13,684 bases of DNA from contig DATAID010000113.1 of NCBI GenBank assembly GCA_036262835.1, forward strand, positions 1 to 13,684, given 5' to 3'. Both the position numbers and the translations under genes were made by a program. Positions within the stretch are counted from its first letter, which is position 1; every line of letters begins with the position of its first letter. This document shows positions 1-9,280 of this stretch, in pieces. The notes beneath the pieces are model-generated. The model saw only the letters and a program-made list of their open reading frames with translations. It did no database searches and was not told where the DNA came from. Origin of the DNA: RBG-16-66-20 sp036262835. GTDB taxonomy: Bacteria > Pseudomonadota > Gammaproteobacteria > Burkholderiales > SG8-39.

Positions 1-253
1 CGGCGATGTCGTCCAGGTCCTCGGGCCGCAGCGGCTGCTTGACCTGGTCGGCCCACTTCGCCACCTGGACGCGAAGCTGCGCGTACGACTTGACGAGCGA
101 CTTCGAGGCATCCCGGTTGTGGATGCGCTCGTAGTGGCAAACGAGGCAGTTGTTCTCGTAGAGCAGCTTGCCGCGCCCGGCGTCCTGCGCCTGCGCGCCG
201 GAGAAGCTGGCCGCCAGCGCAACGCCGGCCAGGATCGATGCTGTTTTGCTCAT
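1..253 (-). CDS. Small periplasmic c-type cytochrome (partial, C-terminus off the left edge)
   Basis: Only the first 84 codons are inside the window. The ATG at 253 starts a protein with a typical Sec signal peptide: a short basic start (MSK), a hydrophobic Ala/Gly/Val core, and an Ala-x-Ala-like site near residues 20-22. A single haem c motif CLVCH follows at residues 36-40, preceded by the usual GxxLYENNC context. The rest (residues 41-84) is polar, rich in Lys, Arg and Asp, with a helix ending in a PEDLDDI stretch that resembles the last helix before a Tyr-Leu terminus in small mono-haem cytochromes. A GGAAAGG stretch about 8 bases upstream can serve as ribosome binding site. An FNR-type box lies about 110 bases upstream, so it is probably made at low oxygen. 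An electron donor or sensor role next to a cbb3 oxidase is inference; the subfamily is not recognised. Confidence 0.85.
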   Translation of the reverse strand, partial: MSKTASILAGVALAASFSGAQAQDAGRGKLLYENNCLVCHYERIHNRDASKSLVKSYAQLRVQVAKWADQVKQPLRPEDLDDIA

Positions 254-336
254 ACCAAGAGCCTTTCCATCCAAGACCGTATCCGCGTTAGTACGCGGCC
301 CGCCGAAAAAGTGCTCAACGACATTCGCGAGCATGC

Positions 337-356
337 GCGCGGCCCCGGCGCCGCGC
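337..356. repeat. GC-rich inverted repeat, 7-base stem
   Basis: GCGCGGC (337-343) and GCCGCGC (350-356) are exact reverse complements around a 6-base loop. The repeat abuts the FNR-type box at 357-370 and fills most of the gap before the proposed -10. It lies just past the stop of the copper ATPase gene, but no T-run follows on the minus strand, so it is not a canonical intrinsic terminator. It may still fold in the end of the oxidase operon transcript. Confidence 0.4.
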
Positions 357-370
357 TTGACGCAGATCAA
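357..370 (-). promoter_or_regulatory. FNR/Anr-type operator upstream of the cytochrome c gene
   Basis: TTGAC-GCAG-ATCAA matches the FNR/Anr consensus TTGAT-N4-ATCAA at 9 of 10 half-site bases. It lies 8 bases past the stop codon of the copper ATPase. Because the ATPase reads toward the box, the box can only serve the downstream cytochrome c gene. A weak -10-like hexamer (CATGCT on the minus strand, 330-335) follows after 21 bases, placing the box centre near -41 of a start around 323. The hexamer alone is only a 3/6 match; the box is the strong part. Confidence 0.72.
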
Positions 371-377
371 TTCGGTG

Positions 378-2665
<2,288 letters not shown>

Positions 2666-2666
<1 letters not shown>

Positions 2667-2881
2667 TACCTGCTATTAGACAGGAACCAGGTGAAGGCGC
2701 TCGCGGCGGCGGCGAACGCCCAGCAAAGAAAAAACCCGATGGAGTAGACCGCGAGCCGGCTCAGGCTCGAGGGCTCGCCGAAAAGGTAGAGCTCCTTCGG
2801 GTCGAAAACGGTGAAAAAAAGCGCCTCGCCCGCGCCGCCGACGATGAACGAGGGCCACAGGATGTAGATGGCGGCTTTCAT
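2666..2881 (-). CDS. Small two-helix membrane protein between ccoH and copA (unnamed)
   Basis: A 71-residue protein starting at the ATG at 2881, whose first bases overlap the ccoH stop as ATGA; this coupling favours it over an upstream start 8 codons earlier. It ends in TAA at 2666-2668, overlapping the copA start. Two hydrophobic segments are visible: residues about 4-26 (IYILWPSFIVGGAGEALFF) and about 43-67 (LAVYSIGFFLCWAFAAAAS). A conserved-looking polar link between them contains TVFDPKELYLFGEP. I recall similar small proteins beside ccoGH in other betaproteobacteria but know no assigned function or name. Its place between CcoH and a copper pump suggests a part in oxidase assembly or copper handling; this is inference. 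Confidence 0.8.
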
Positions 2882-3312
2882 GCCGCCTCCTTCACCAGGC
2901 GCCATTCGCCGCGCGGGTCCTCGAGGATGACGCGCCAGCGGCCCGGCGCGAGCGGCAGGACCCGGCCTTCGTAGAGGCCCGCGCCGGCGGCCTCGAGGCG
3001 CACGCGAACATCCATGCTCGCGCGCGTGGCATTCACGAATCGCAGGAAGACAAAGTCGGGCGAAGCCCCGCGCAGGCGCACCCGCATCGTTTCGCCCGAG
3101 CGCTCGAGATCGGCCGCGATGCCGAGGCGCTCGGCCGCCTGCTCGCGCGCGAGCACCGCGTTCACGGCGAGGCCCTTCCTGTAGTAATCCTCGGCGACGA
3201 GGCCGTCGGCGCTTGCGAAGGCGATCCAGGTCGTTGCCGCGCCCGCGACGATGACGGCGGCGGGCCCGGACATGAGGATCCAGGGCCAGGGTTCCTTGTA
3301 CCAGGGCGTCAT
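2878..3312 (-). CDS. ccoH: CcoH/FixH, cbb3 oxidase assembly protein
   Basis: A 144-residue protein of the FixH family, a single-pass membrane protein that helps cbb3 oxidase assembly and stability. The N-terminus has the family hallmark PWYKEPWPW (residues 3-11), then a membrane helix (about 12-34) and the DGLVAEDYYRKGL stretch just after it. The remaining ~100 residues form the periplasmic domain, which ends in a GRWRVILEDPRGEWRL stretch. The ATG at 3312 is five bases after the ccoG stop, and its own stop overlaps the next gene as ATGA. The neighbours ccoG and the oxidase genes confirm the assignment. Length is normal for the family. Confidence 0.93.
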   Translation of the reverse strand: MTPWYKEPWPWILMSGPAAVIVAGAATTWIAFASADGLVAEDYYRKGLAVNAVLAREQAAERLGIAADLERSGETMRVRLRGASPDFVFLRFVNATRASMDVRVRLEAAGAGLYEGRVLPLAPGRWRVILEDPRGEWRLVKEAA

Positions 3313-3317
3313 GGCGG

Positions 3318-4691
3318 CTACCTCACGATGAAGACGGATTTTTCGCGCACCGCGACCTTGTCGTCGTCCAGGGCCCGCACGCTGAAGACGATCGGATGGG
3401 TGCCGGCGGCAATGAGGCCGCGCTCGGCGCGCACGCGCACGAGCACGAGGCGGCTGTCGGCGGGCCCGAGCGTGAGGCGCGGTTCGCTCGCGACCTGCAG
3501 CGAGGCGGGGCCGGCCGCGGCGATCTCGAAGCTGCGCTCGCGCTCGGCGGTGTTCATGACCTGCAGCCGGTAGAGGTTCTCGATCCGGCCGCCCTCGACC
3601 TCGCGCGAGATCGCGACGCGGTCGCGGATGACGTCCACCTTGAGCGGAACGCGCAGCCAGAGGCTCGCGCTCGCCGCGAGCACGATCGCGACGAGGATTC
3701 CCGCGTACACGAGCACGCGCGGCCGCAGCACGCGCGTCGACACGCCCTCCAGGGCGTGCGTGGTCGCATAGCGGATCAATCCCCTTGGCTTCCCCACCTT
3801 GTCCATCACCTGGTTGCAGCCGTCGATGCAGGCGGCGCAGCCGATGCACTGGTATTGCAGGCCGTCGCGGATGTCGATGCCGGTCGGGCACACCTGCACG
3901 CAGATCGAGCAATCGACGCAGTCGCCCCTGCCCTCGCCCGCTTTTTTCCCCCGGGGCTCGCCGCGCTTCGGGTCGTAGGTGATGACGAGCGTGTCCTTGT
4001 CGAACATCGCGCTCTGGAAGCGCGCGTACGGGCACATGTAGGTGCAGACCTGCTCGCGCATCCAGCCGGCGTTGCCGTAGGTCGCGAAGGCGTAGAAGAA
4101 AACCCAGAACGCCTCCCACGGGCCGAGCGAGAGATTCGCCGCCTCGGCCCAGAGCTCGCGGATCGGCGTGAAGTAGCCGACGAACGTAAAGCCCGTCCAG
4201 AGCGCAAAGGCGGTCCAGAGAAAATGCTTGGAAACCTTCTTCGCGGTTTTTTCCGCATTCCACGGCGATCTGTCGAGGCGGATCCGCGAATTCCTGTCTC
4301 CCTCCACCTTCTTCTCGATCCACATGAAGATCTCGGTGTAGACCGTCTGCGGGCAGGCGTAACCGCACCACAGGCGCCCGGCCACCGCGGTGAAGAGGAA
4401 TAGCGAGAGCGCGCAGATGATGAGGAGGACCGTCAGGTAGATGATGTCCTGCGGCCAGAAGACGAGGCCGAAGATGTAGAACTTGCGGTGCGCGATGTCG
4501 AAAAGGAGCGCCTGCCGGCCGTTCCACTCGAGCCATGCGGTGCCGTAGAAGACGAGCTGCGTGCCCCAGACGAAGAGCCAGCGCCAGGCGGCGAACCAGC
4601 CGCGCACCGAGCGCGGATGGATCTGCTGCCGCATTTCATAGAGGCTGATCTCGACCGGTTTCGTCGCCGCAGAAGGCGCCTCGAGCTTCAT
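3318..4691 (-). CDS. ccoG: CcoG/RdxA, membrane Fe-S cupric reductase for cbb3 assembly
   Basis: A 457-residue FixG/RdxA family protein. Family members studied elsewhere reduce Cu2+ to Cu+ ahead of copper insertion into cbb3 oxidase. Transmembrane helices lie near residues 33-50, 70-104, 155-176 and 190-207. Two membrane-side cysteine pairs are visible: CGYAC (109-113) and CTYMC (216-220). The [4Fe-4S] domain follows with CVDCSICVQVCP (Cys258, 261, 264, 268) and CIGCAACIDGC (Cys282, 285, 288, 292). A further helix (about 327-346) leads to the periplasmic Ig-like C-terminal domain (about 350-457). The open frame extends upstream to 5087, but the ATG at 4691 overlaps the preceding stop as ATGA and gives the family's normal MKLE...SLYEMRQQIHPR start, so it is preferred. 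Confidence 0.95.
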   Translation of the reverse strand: MKLEAPSAATKPVEISLYEMRQQIHPRSVRGWFAAWRWLFVWGTQLVFYGTAWLEWNGRQALLFDIAHRKFYIFGLVFWPQDIIYLTVLLIICALSLFLFTAVAGRLWCGYACPQTVYTEIFMWIEKKVEGDRNSRIRLDRSPWNAEKTAKKVSKHFLWTAFALWTGFTFVGYFTPIRELWAEAANLSLGPWEAFWVFFYAFATYGNAGWMREQVCTYMCPYARFQSAMFDKDTLVITYDPKRGEPRGKKAGEGRGDCVDCSICVQVCPTGIDIRDGLQYQCIGCAACIDGCNQVMDKVGKPRGLIRYATTHALEGVSTRVLRPRVLVYAGILVAIVLAASASLWLRVPLKVDVIRDRVAISREVEGGRIENLYRLQVMNTAERERSFEIAAAGPASLQVASEPRLTLGPADSRLVLVRVRAERGLIAAGTHPIVFSVRALDDDKVAVREKSVFIVR

Positions 4692-5299
4692 GGGCACTTG
4701 TCCCGATCGACCCGCCAGGGCGCCATTCGGCGCCACACCGCATGGCCTGCGATCGCGTGCGCGAGCACCGCGCCGACGTGCAGGACCACATAGGCGATCA
4801 GCACCGGCTCGGCCCCCTCGTGCAGCTCCTGGACCATGCGCAGCCATCCCGCGGCGCGGGTGCCCGGCTCCAGGTACACGTAAAGGACGGCGCCCGTCGC
4901 CGCGGACCAGGCAAACGCCACGAGTCCAATTGCCTGGACGATCGCCGCCAGACCTTCGTGCCTGCCGGGAACGGGAAGGCGCAGCCTCGCCAGTTCGGCG
5001 ACATCCCGCACGGCAAGTCGCAGCCGCGCCGCAGTCACGGGAAGCCAGCGCGAGAAGCGCGCATCGCGCGGCCCAACGATTCCCCATGCGAGTCGCAGGC
5101 CGAGCGCGACCGCCATGCCAAGGCCAATCCAGCTGTGGATCGTGAATCCTGAATGCTCGGCCCGTTTGTAGTCGCCGGCGAGATCGCCGGTCAGGAGCGC
5201 CGCGAGGCCGAACAAAGCGAGCGCCAGGTGGATCGAGCGGCTGACGCCGTCGTATTGGCCGCCGGCCTCGTTCGGCGGAGGAGCCTCGGCGGGCAGCAT
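4688..5299 (-). CDS. Cytochrome b561-type di-haem membrane protein
   Basis: A 203-residue membrane protein resembling the cytochrome b561 / Ni-Fe hydrogenase b-subunit family, which moves electrons through the membrane with two b haems. Four hydrophobic segments are visible: residues about 22-41, 52-75, 117-140 and 163-187. Histidines in or next to them could bind haem: His24, His55, His160, His174, His181 and His186. The start at 5299 is four bases after the ccoP stop, and the end overlaps the ccoG start as ATGA. Its place inside the oxidase operon, between the structural and assembly genes, suggests either an electron input to CcoP or a redox partner of CcoG; neither is shown by the sequence. 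The usual RxxHW start of helix 1 reads RSIHL here. Confidence 0.85.
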   Translation of the reverse strand: MLPAEAPPPNEAGGQYDGVSRSIHLALALFGLAALLTGDLAGDYKRAEHSGFTIHSWIGLGMAVALGLRLAWGIVGPRDARFSRWLPVTAARLRLAVRDVAELARLRLPVPGRHEGLAAIVQAIGLVAFAWSAATGAVLYVYLEPGTRAAGWLRMVQELHEGAEPVLIAYVVLHVGAVLAHAIAGHAVWRRMAPWRVDRDKCP

Positions 5300-5303
5300 C
5301 GGC

Positions 5304-6206
5304 TCAATCCTTCGCAGGCCGGCTAAGCGAATAAACGTAGGCCGTGAGGAGGTGGATTTTCGCGGGGCTGAGCAGGTCCTTGTGCGCGGGCATGCGGCTC
5401 ATGCGGCCGTTCGCGATCGTTTCCGGAATTGCGGGGCCCGAGCCGTGCAGCCAGATGCTGTCGGTGAGATTGGGCGCGCCGAGCGCCGGATTGCCCTTGC
5501 CGTCGCCGCCGTGGCAGCCGGCGCAGGTGCTCTTGAAGATCGGCGCGCCGCGCGCGCGCCGGATCGAGTCGTGCGCGTTGCCCGAGAGCGAAAGCACATA
5601 GTCGGCGAGGTCCTTCACGCCCTCATCGCCGAGCGCCGCCCCGAAGGGCGGCATCGCGCCCGCGCGGCCTTCGGTGATCGAGACCTTGATCGTCTCGGGC
5701 GCGCCGCCATAGAGCCAGTCGCGGTCGGTGAGATTCGGAAACCCGCGGCTGCCGCCGCCGTCCGAGGCGTGGCACTGCGCGCAATGATTCAGGAAAAGCT
5801 TCTGCCCGATGGCGAGCGCCTCCGGGTTCTTCGCCAGGACGGCCACTTCCTGCGCGGCGAAACGCTCGTAGAGCGGCCCGTAGGCCGCCTGCGCCTTCCG
5901 GTTCTCGTCATCGAGCTGCCCGAGCTGGGTCCAGCCGAGCACGCCCTTGTAGCTGCCGAGGCCCGGATAGAGGACGAGGTAGCCCAGGCTGAAGACGATC
6001 GTGAGGTAGAAGAGCCACGCCCACCAGCGCGGCAGCGGGTTGTTGTATTCGCCCAGGTCCCCGTCCCAGACGTGGCCCGTCGTCTCGGTCCTTCCCGGCG
6101 CGCGCCTGATGCTCTGGGCCTTGAGCAGGACGGCGCAGGCAATCACCGAGACGAGCGTGCCGATCGCGACGTAGACATCCCAGAACTCGGACGAAAACTG
6201 GCTCAC
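5304..6206 (-). CDS. ccoP: CcoP, di-haem c subunit III of cbb3 oxidase
   Basis: A 300-residue subunit that accepts electrons from soluble cytochromes c and passes them to CcoO. Two membrane helices are predicted (residues about 10-30 and 62-81) with a WDGDLGEYNNPLPRWW segment between, typical of CcoP. Haem motifs are CAQCH (142-146) and CAGCH (228-232). Candidate axial methionines are Met185 (GAMPPFG) and Met269 or Met272. The open frame extends upstream to 6290, but the GTG at 6206 is preferred: it overlaps the ccoQ stop as GTGA, has a good GGAGGA site 9 bases upstream, and gives the normal SQFSSEFWDVYV N-terminus. It is followed after four bases by the cytochrome b gene. Confidence 0.96.
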   Translation of the reverse strand: MSQFSSEFWDVYVAIGTLVSVIACAVLLKAQSIRRAPGRTETTGHVWDGDLGEYNNPLPRWWAWLFYLTIVFSLGYLVLYPGLGSYKGVLGWTQLGQLDDENRKAQAAYGPLYERFAAQEVAVLAKNPEALAIGQKLFLNHCAQCHASDGGGSRGFPNLTDRDWLYGGAPETIKVSITEGRAGAMPPFGAALGDEGVKDLADYVLSLSGNAHDSIRRARGAPIFKSTCAGCHGGDGKGNPALGAPNLTDSIWLHGSGPAIPETIANGRMSRMPAHKDLLSPAKIHLLTAYVYSLSRPAKD

Positions 6207-6346
6207 GGGTCGCGGTCCTCCAGGATCCGCCTCGCCTCCTGCTCGTGAAGGCGCTTGCGCGAGGGCAGGTACGCCCAAACGACGATCCACACGAAGGCGG
6301 CAAACGCGAGCAGCGTGATGACGATGCGAAGCTGGTTCACGTCCAT
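6203..6346 (-). CDS. ccoQ: CcoQ/FixQ, small subunit IV of cbb3 oxidase
   Basis: A 47-residue single-helix protein that stabilises the cbb3 complex. It has a short N-terminus, one membrane helix (residues about 8-27, VITLLAFAAFVWIVVWAY) and a charged cytoplasmic tail ending EARRILEDRDP. It starts with the ATG at 6346, two bases after the ccoO stop, and its TGA overlaps the GTG of ccoP. Size, topology and position between ccoO and ccoP make the assignment firm despite weak sequence conservation in this family. Confidence 0.93.
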   Translation of the reverse strand: MDVNQLRIVITLLAFAAFVWIVVWAYLPSRKRLHEQEARRILEDRDP

Positions 6347-6348
6347 GG

Positions 6349-6969
6349 TCAGTTCGCTTTCGACTTGAGCGAGGTGCCGAGCACCTGCAGGTAGGCGATC
6401 AGCGCCTCCATCTCGGTCCTGCCCTCGAGGTCCTTGGAGGCTTTTTTCATCTCCTCTTCCGGATAAGGCACGCCGAGCGCCTTCAGGGCGCGCATGTGCG
6501 ACTCGATGCCCTCGGCGTCCGCGGCGGTGCGCGCGAGCCACGGATAGGCCGGCATGTTCGACTCGGGCACCACCTCGCGCGGGTTCATCAGGTGGATGCG
6601 GTGCCAGTCGTCCGAATAGCGGCCGCCGACGCGCGCGAGATCGGGCCCCGTGCGCTTCGAGCCCCACTGGAAAGGCCGGTCGTAGACGAATTCGCCCGCG
6701 ACCGAGTAGTGCCCGTAGCGCTCCACCTCGGCGCGGAACGGCCGGATCATCTGCGAATGGCAGTTGTAGCAGCCCTCGCGCACGTAGATGTCGCGCCCGG
6801 CGAGCTGCAGCGCGCTGTAGGGCTTCAGGCCCGCGACCGGCTCGGTCACCGTCTTCATCGCCGCGAGCGGCACGATTTCGACGAGCCCGCCGATCGCCAC
6901 GACCAGCACGATGAGGACGATGAGGAGCGCCTGGTTGCGCTCGATCGCGTCGTGCGTGAGCGGCTTCAT
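6349..6969 (-). CDS. ccoO: CcoO, mono-haem c subunit II of cbb3 oxidase
   Basis: A 206-residue membrane-anchored cytochrome c that carries electrons from CcoP to the CcoN haems. An N-terminal helix (residues about 13-33) anchors it. The haem motif CYNCH (67-71) is followed by the family stretch SQMIRPFRAEVERYGHYS, then GPDLARVGGRYSDDWH. Met139 in ESNMPAYPW is the expected axial ligand. The frame is open far upstream into ccoN, but the ATG at 6969 overlaps the ccoN stop as ATGA and gives the normal N-terminus. Length is normal for the family. Confidence 0.97.
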   Translation of the reverse strand: MKPLTHDAIERNQALLIVLIVLVVAIGGLVEIVPLAAMKTVTEPVAGLKPYSALQLAGRDIYVREGCYNCHSQMIRPFRAEVERYGHYSVAGEFVYDRPFQWGSKRTGPDLARVGGRYSDDWHRIHLMNPREVVPESNMPAYPWLARTAADAEGIESHMRALKALGVPYPEEEMKKASKDLEGRTEMEALIAYLQVLGTSLKSKAN

Positions 6970-8396
6970 GCGTGCGCCGGCGCGAGCGCGGGCGCCGGAA
7001 TGGGCGCATCGACGGGCTTCGCGTCCTCGATCGTCTTCCAGACGTTCCAGGCCATGACGAGCATGCCCGAGAGATAGAGCAGCCCCCCGAGCAGGCGAAT
7101 CGCGTAGAACGGATAGGTCGCCTTGACGCTCTCGACGAAGGTGTAGGTGAGCGAGCCGTCCTCGCCCACCGCGCGCCACATGAGGCCCTGCATCACGCCG
7201 GCGATCCACATCGCGGCGATGTAGAGCACGATGCCGATCGTGGCAATCCAGAAGTGCGCGTTGATGAGCCGCGTCGAATGCATTTCGGTGCGGCCGACCA
7301 GGCGCGGGATCAGGAAGTAGATCGAGCCCATCGTCACGAGGCCCACCCAGCCGAGCGCGCCGCTGTGCACGTGGCCGACCGTCCAGTCGGTGTAGTGCGA
7401 GAGCGCGTTGACGGTCTTGATCGACATCATCGGCCCCTCGAAGGTCGACATGCCGTAGAAGGAGAGCGAGACGATCAGGAACTTGAGGATCGGGTCGGTG
7501 CGCAGCTTGTACCAGGCCCCCGACAAGGTCATGATGCCGTTGATCATCCCGCCCCACGAGGGCGCGAGCAGGATGAGCGAGAACACCATGCCGAGCGACT
7601 GCGTCCAGTCGGGCAGCGCGGTGTAGTGCAGGTGGTGCGGGCCCGCCCACATGTAGGTGAAGATGAGCGCCCAGAAGTGCACCACCGACAGCCGGTAGGA
7701 GTACACCGGCCGCCCCGCCTGCTTGGGGATGAAGTAGTACATCATCCCGAGGAATCCGGCGGTGAGGAAAAAGCCGACGGCGTTGTGCCCGTACCACCAC
7801 TGCACCATCGCGTCCTGAGCGCCCGCGTAGGCCGAATACGACTTCCAGAAGCGCGCCGGCATCACCGCGCTGTTGACGATGTGCAGCAGCGCCACCGTGA
7901 GGATGAACGCGCCGAAGAACCAGTTGGCGACGTAAATGTGCTGGATTTTTCTTTTCGCCAGCGTTCCGAAAAAGACGATCGCGTATGAAACCCAGACCAA
8001 CGCGATCAGCACGTCGATCGGCCACTCGAGCTCGGCGTACTCCTTGCCCTGCGTGTAGCCGAGCGGCAGCGTGATGGCCGCGAGCACGATCACCGCCTGC
8101 CAGCCCCAGAACGTGAAGGCCGCGAGGCGGTCGCAGAAGAGGCGCGCATGCGAGGTACGCTGGACCACGTAATAGGAGGTGGCGAAGAGCGCGCAGCCGC
8201 CGAAGGCGAAGATGACGGCGTTGGTATGGAGCGGCCGCAGCCGCCCGTAGGAAAGCCAGGGAATGCCGAGGTTGAGCTCGGGCCAGAGCAGCTGCGCCGC
8301 GATCAGCACGCCGACGGCCATGCCGACGACGCCCCAGACGACGGTCATGACCGCGAACTGGCGGACCACTTTGTAGTTGTAGGACGATTCCGACAC
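6966..8396 (-). CDS. ccoN: CcoN, catalytic subunit I of cbb3 cytochrome c oxidase
   Basis: The 476-residue haem-copper core that reduces O2 to water and pumps protons; about twelve membrane helices. Ligands line up with the known cbb3 structure (Pseudomonas stutzeri numbering minus 3): haem b His57 and His344, haem b3 His342, CuB His204, His254 and His255, cross-linked Tyr248 (TYMWAGPHHLHY), and the conserved Glu320 (TFEGPMM). The C-terminus carries an Ala/Pro-rich tail (about 461-476). The start codon is GTG at 8396, with AAGGAG six bases upstream. It is the first gene of the nine-gene operon and lies just behind an FNR-type promoter, so induction at low oxygen is expected. Confidence 0.98.
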   Translation of the reverse strand: MSESSYNYKVVRQFAVMTVVWGVVGMAVGVLIAAQLLWPELNLGIPWLSYGRLRPLHTNAVIFAFGGCALFATSYYVVQRTSHARLFCDRLAAFTFWGWQAVIVLAAITLPLGYTQGKEYAELEWPIDVLIALVWVSYAIVFFGTLAKRKIQHIYVANWFFGAFILTVALLHIVNSAVMPARFWKSYSAYAGAQDAMVQWWYGHNAVGFFLTAGFLGMMYYFIPKQAGRPVYSYRLSVVHFWALIFTYMWAGPHHLHYTALPDWTQSLGMVFSLILLAPSWGGMINGIMTLSGAWYKLRTDPILKFLIVSLSFYGMSTFEGPMMSIKTVNALSHYTDWTVGHVHSGALGWVGLVTMGSIYFLIPRLVGRTEMHSTRLINAHFWIATIGIVLYIAAMWIAGVMQGLMWRAVGEDGSLTYTFVESVKATYPFYAIRLLGGLLYLSGMLVMAWNVWKTIEDAKPVDAPIPAPALAPAHA

Positions 8397-8419
8397 CGAG
8401 GGCTCCTTCAGCAGGAGCC

Positions 8420-8425
8420 ATGCTA
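8420..8425 (-). promoter_or_regulatory. Proposed -10 element of the ccoN promoter
   Basis: TAGCAT on the minus strand matches TATAAT at 4 of 6 positions and lies 21 bases downstream of the FNR-type box at 8447-8460. A start near 8413 would put the box centre close to -41, the classical class II activator position. The leader would then be about 16 bases and still hold the AAGGAG ribosome binding site (8403-8408) for the ccoN GTG. Confidence 0.6.
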
Positions 8426-8446
8426 GGGGCCGGAGAAAAGCGGAGC

Positions 8447-8460
8447 TTGACCTACGTCAA
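8447..8460 (-). promoter_or_regulatory. FNR/Anr/FixK-type operator of the ccoN operon
   Basis: TTGAC-CTAC-GTCAA is a perfect 5+4+5 palindrome of the FNR family, differing from the strict FNR consensus at the inner base of each half. Such boxes are standard in front of ccoN in proteobacteria. It lies 50 bases upstream of the start codon and is correctly placed relative to the -10 hexamer. Its right half-site (GTCAA) is also the first five bases of a 20-base tandem duplication that extends into the end of the encapsulin gene. Confidence 0.85.
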
Positions 8461-8494
8461 ACGCGGTACAGGAGGGTCAAACGCGATACACCAG
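8456..8494. repeat. Tandem duplication (20-base period) at the end of the encapsulin gene
   Basis: GTCAAACGCG-G-TACA (8456-8470) recurs as GTCAAACGCG-A-TACA (8476-8490) with a 20-base period; the following bases are also alike (ggAG against ccAG). The right copy encodes the last codons and stop of encapsulin (VYRV-stop). The left copy lies beyond the stop in another frame and supplies the right half of the ccoN FNR box. It looks like an old short duplication with a few substitutions since. Confidence 0.7.
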
Positions 8495-9280
8495 CGGAAT
8501 CGCGGCCTCGGGCGAGAGCACGCGGAAGGTGAAGCTTTCCTGCACGTAGAGGCGCACCGATTCGGCGTCGTGATCGAGGTAGCCGATCGAGAAATCCTGG
8601 CCGACGACGAGCTCGAAGTCGCCGCCGCGCTGGCTCATGATCACCGCGCCGTCCACGCCCGGCGCCCAGACGATGGGGCCGTCGAGCAGCCGCCGCACGT
8701 GCTCGATTACCGGATAGCCGCCGATCGTCGTCTTGGTGAGACCGGTATAGCAGCGCGGTCCCAGGGCGATCGCATAGGGGCCGTCCACGCCCGCGCCGCG
8801 CAGCCGGGCGGTCGCATCGGCGACCGACGCGGGGTAGGCGGAATAGTCGTCGCTCAAGGTCGCTCTTCCCGAGGCGCTCGCCTCGCCGATGCCTTCGATC
8901 CCGGCCTCGGCGTAGCCGTGAAAGACGGCGCGGTCCTCGGCGAGCGCCGCGGCCTGTGCCGCGATGCGCACGGAATTGAGGTCGGGATCCCTGGCGCCGC
9001 GGCCGATCGCCTCGAGTTCCGCGCGCGGCACCTCGAAGGGCATGCGCAGCTCGACGAGCGGCTGCACGCTGCGCAGCCGGCCCTCCAGCCCGTGCGGCGC
9101 GCGCTCGAGCACTTTGGTCCGGCCGTGGCTGACCGCGGAGGCTTCCCAGCCGAGCGGCCCGGTGAAGTCGACGAGCTTGCGCGCCGCGAGCGTGGTTTTG
9201 AGCGCGCGCTTCGCCTCCTCTTCGATCTGCGCCCAGGCCGCCGCGGAAACCGGCGCGAGCTCGCGATTGAGGTCGTTCAT
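8477..9280 (-). CDS. Family 1 encapsulin shell protein
   Basis: A 267-residue shell protein of the linocin M18/Cfp29 family with the HK97 phage capsid fold, which self-assembles into a hollow nanocompartment around a cargo enzyme. The N-terminus (NDLNRELAPVSAAAWAQI) is the conserved helix that holds the cargo targeting peptide. Further family hallmarks are KLVDFTGPLG (about 36-45), GPYAIALGPRCYTGL, GGYPVIEHVRRLLDGPIVWAP, and the C-terminal QDFSIGYLDHD and ESFTFRVLSPEAAIPL. The ATG at 9280 overlaps the encFtn stop as ATGA, so shell and cargo are translationally coupled. Length is normal. The gene ends only 80 bases before ccoN, with no visible terminator. The expected role is iron storage and protection from iron-driven oxidation, together with EncFtn. 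Confidence 0.96.
   Translation of the reverse strand: MNDLNRELAPVSAAAWAQIEEEAKRALKTTLAARKLVDFTGPLGWEASAVSHGRTKVLERAPHGLEGRLRSVQPLVELRMPFEVPRAELEAIGRGARDPDLNSVRIAAQAAALAEDRAVFHGYAEAGIEGIGEASASGRATLSDDYSAYPASVADATARLRGAGVDGPYAIALGPRCYTGLTKTTIGGYPVIEHVRRLLDGPIVWAPGVDGAVIMSQRGGDFELVVGQDFSIGYLDHDAESVRLYVQESFTFRVLSPEAAIPLVYRV

Noticed and set aside
4692..5087. Upstream extension of ccoG to 5087
   Set aside because: It would overlay the cytochrome b gene in another frame; the ATG at 4691 overlaps the preceding stop as ATGA and gives the normal CcoG start.
6207..6290. Upstream extension of ccoP to 6290
   Set aside because: It would overlay most of ccoQ. The GTG at 6206 has a good ribosome binding site and the family N-terminus.
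8477..9280. Prophage capsid gene
   Set aside because: HK97-like fold, but no other phage genes are present and the adjacent EncFtn cargo with a targeting peptide identifies an encapsulin.
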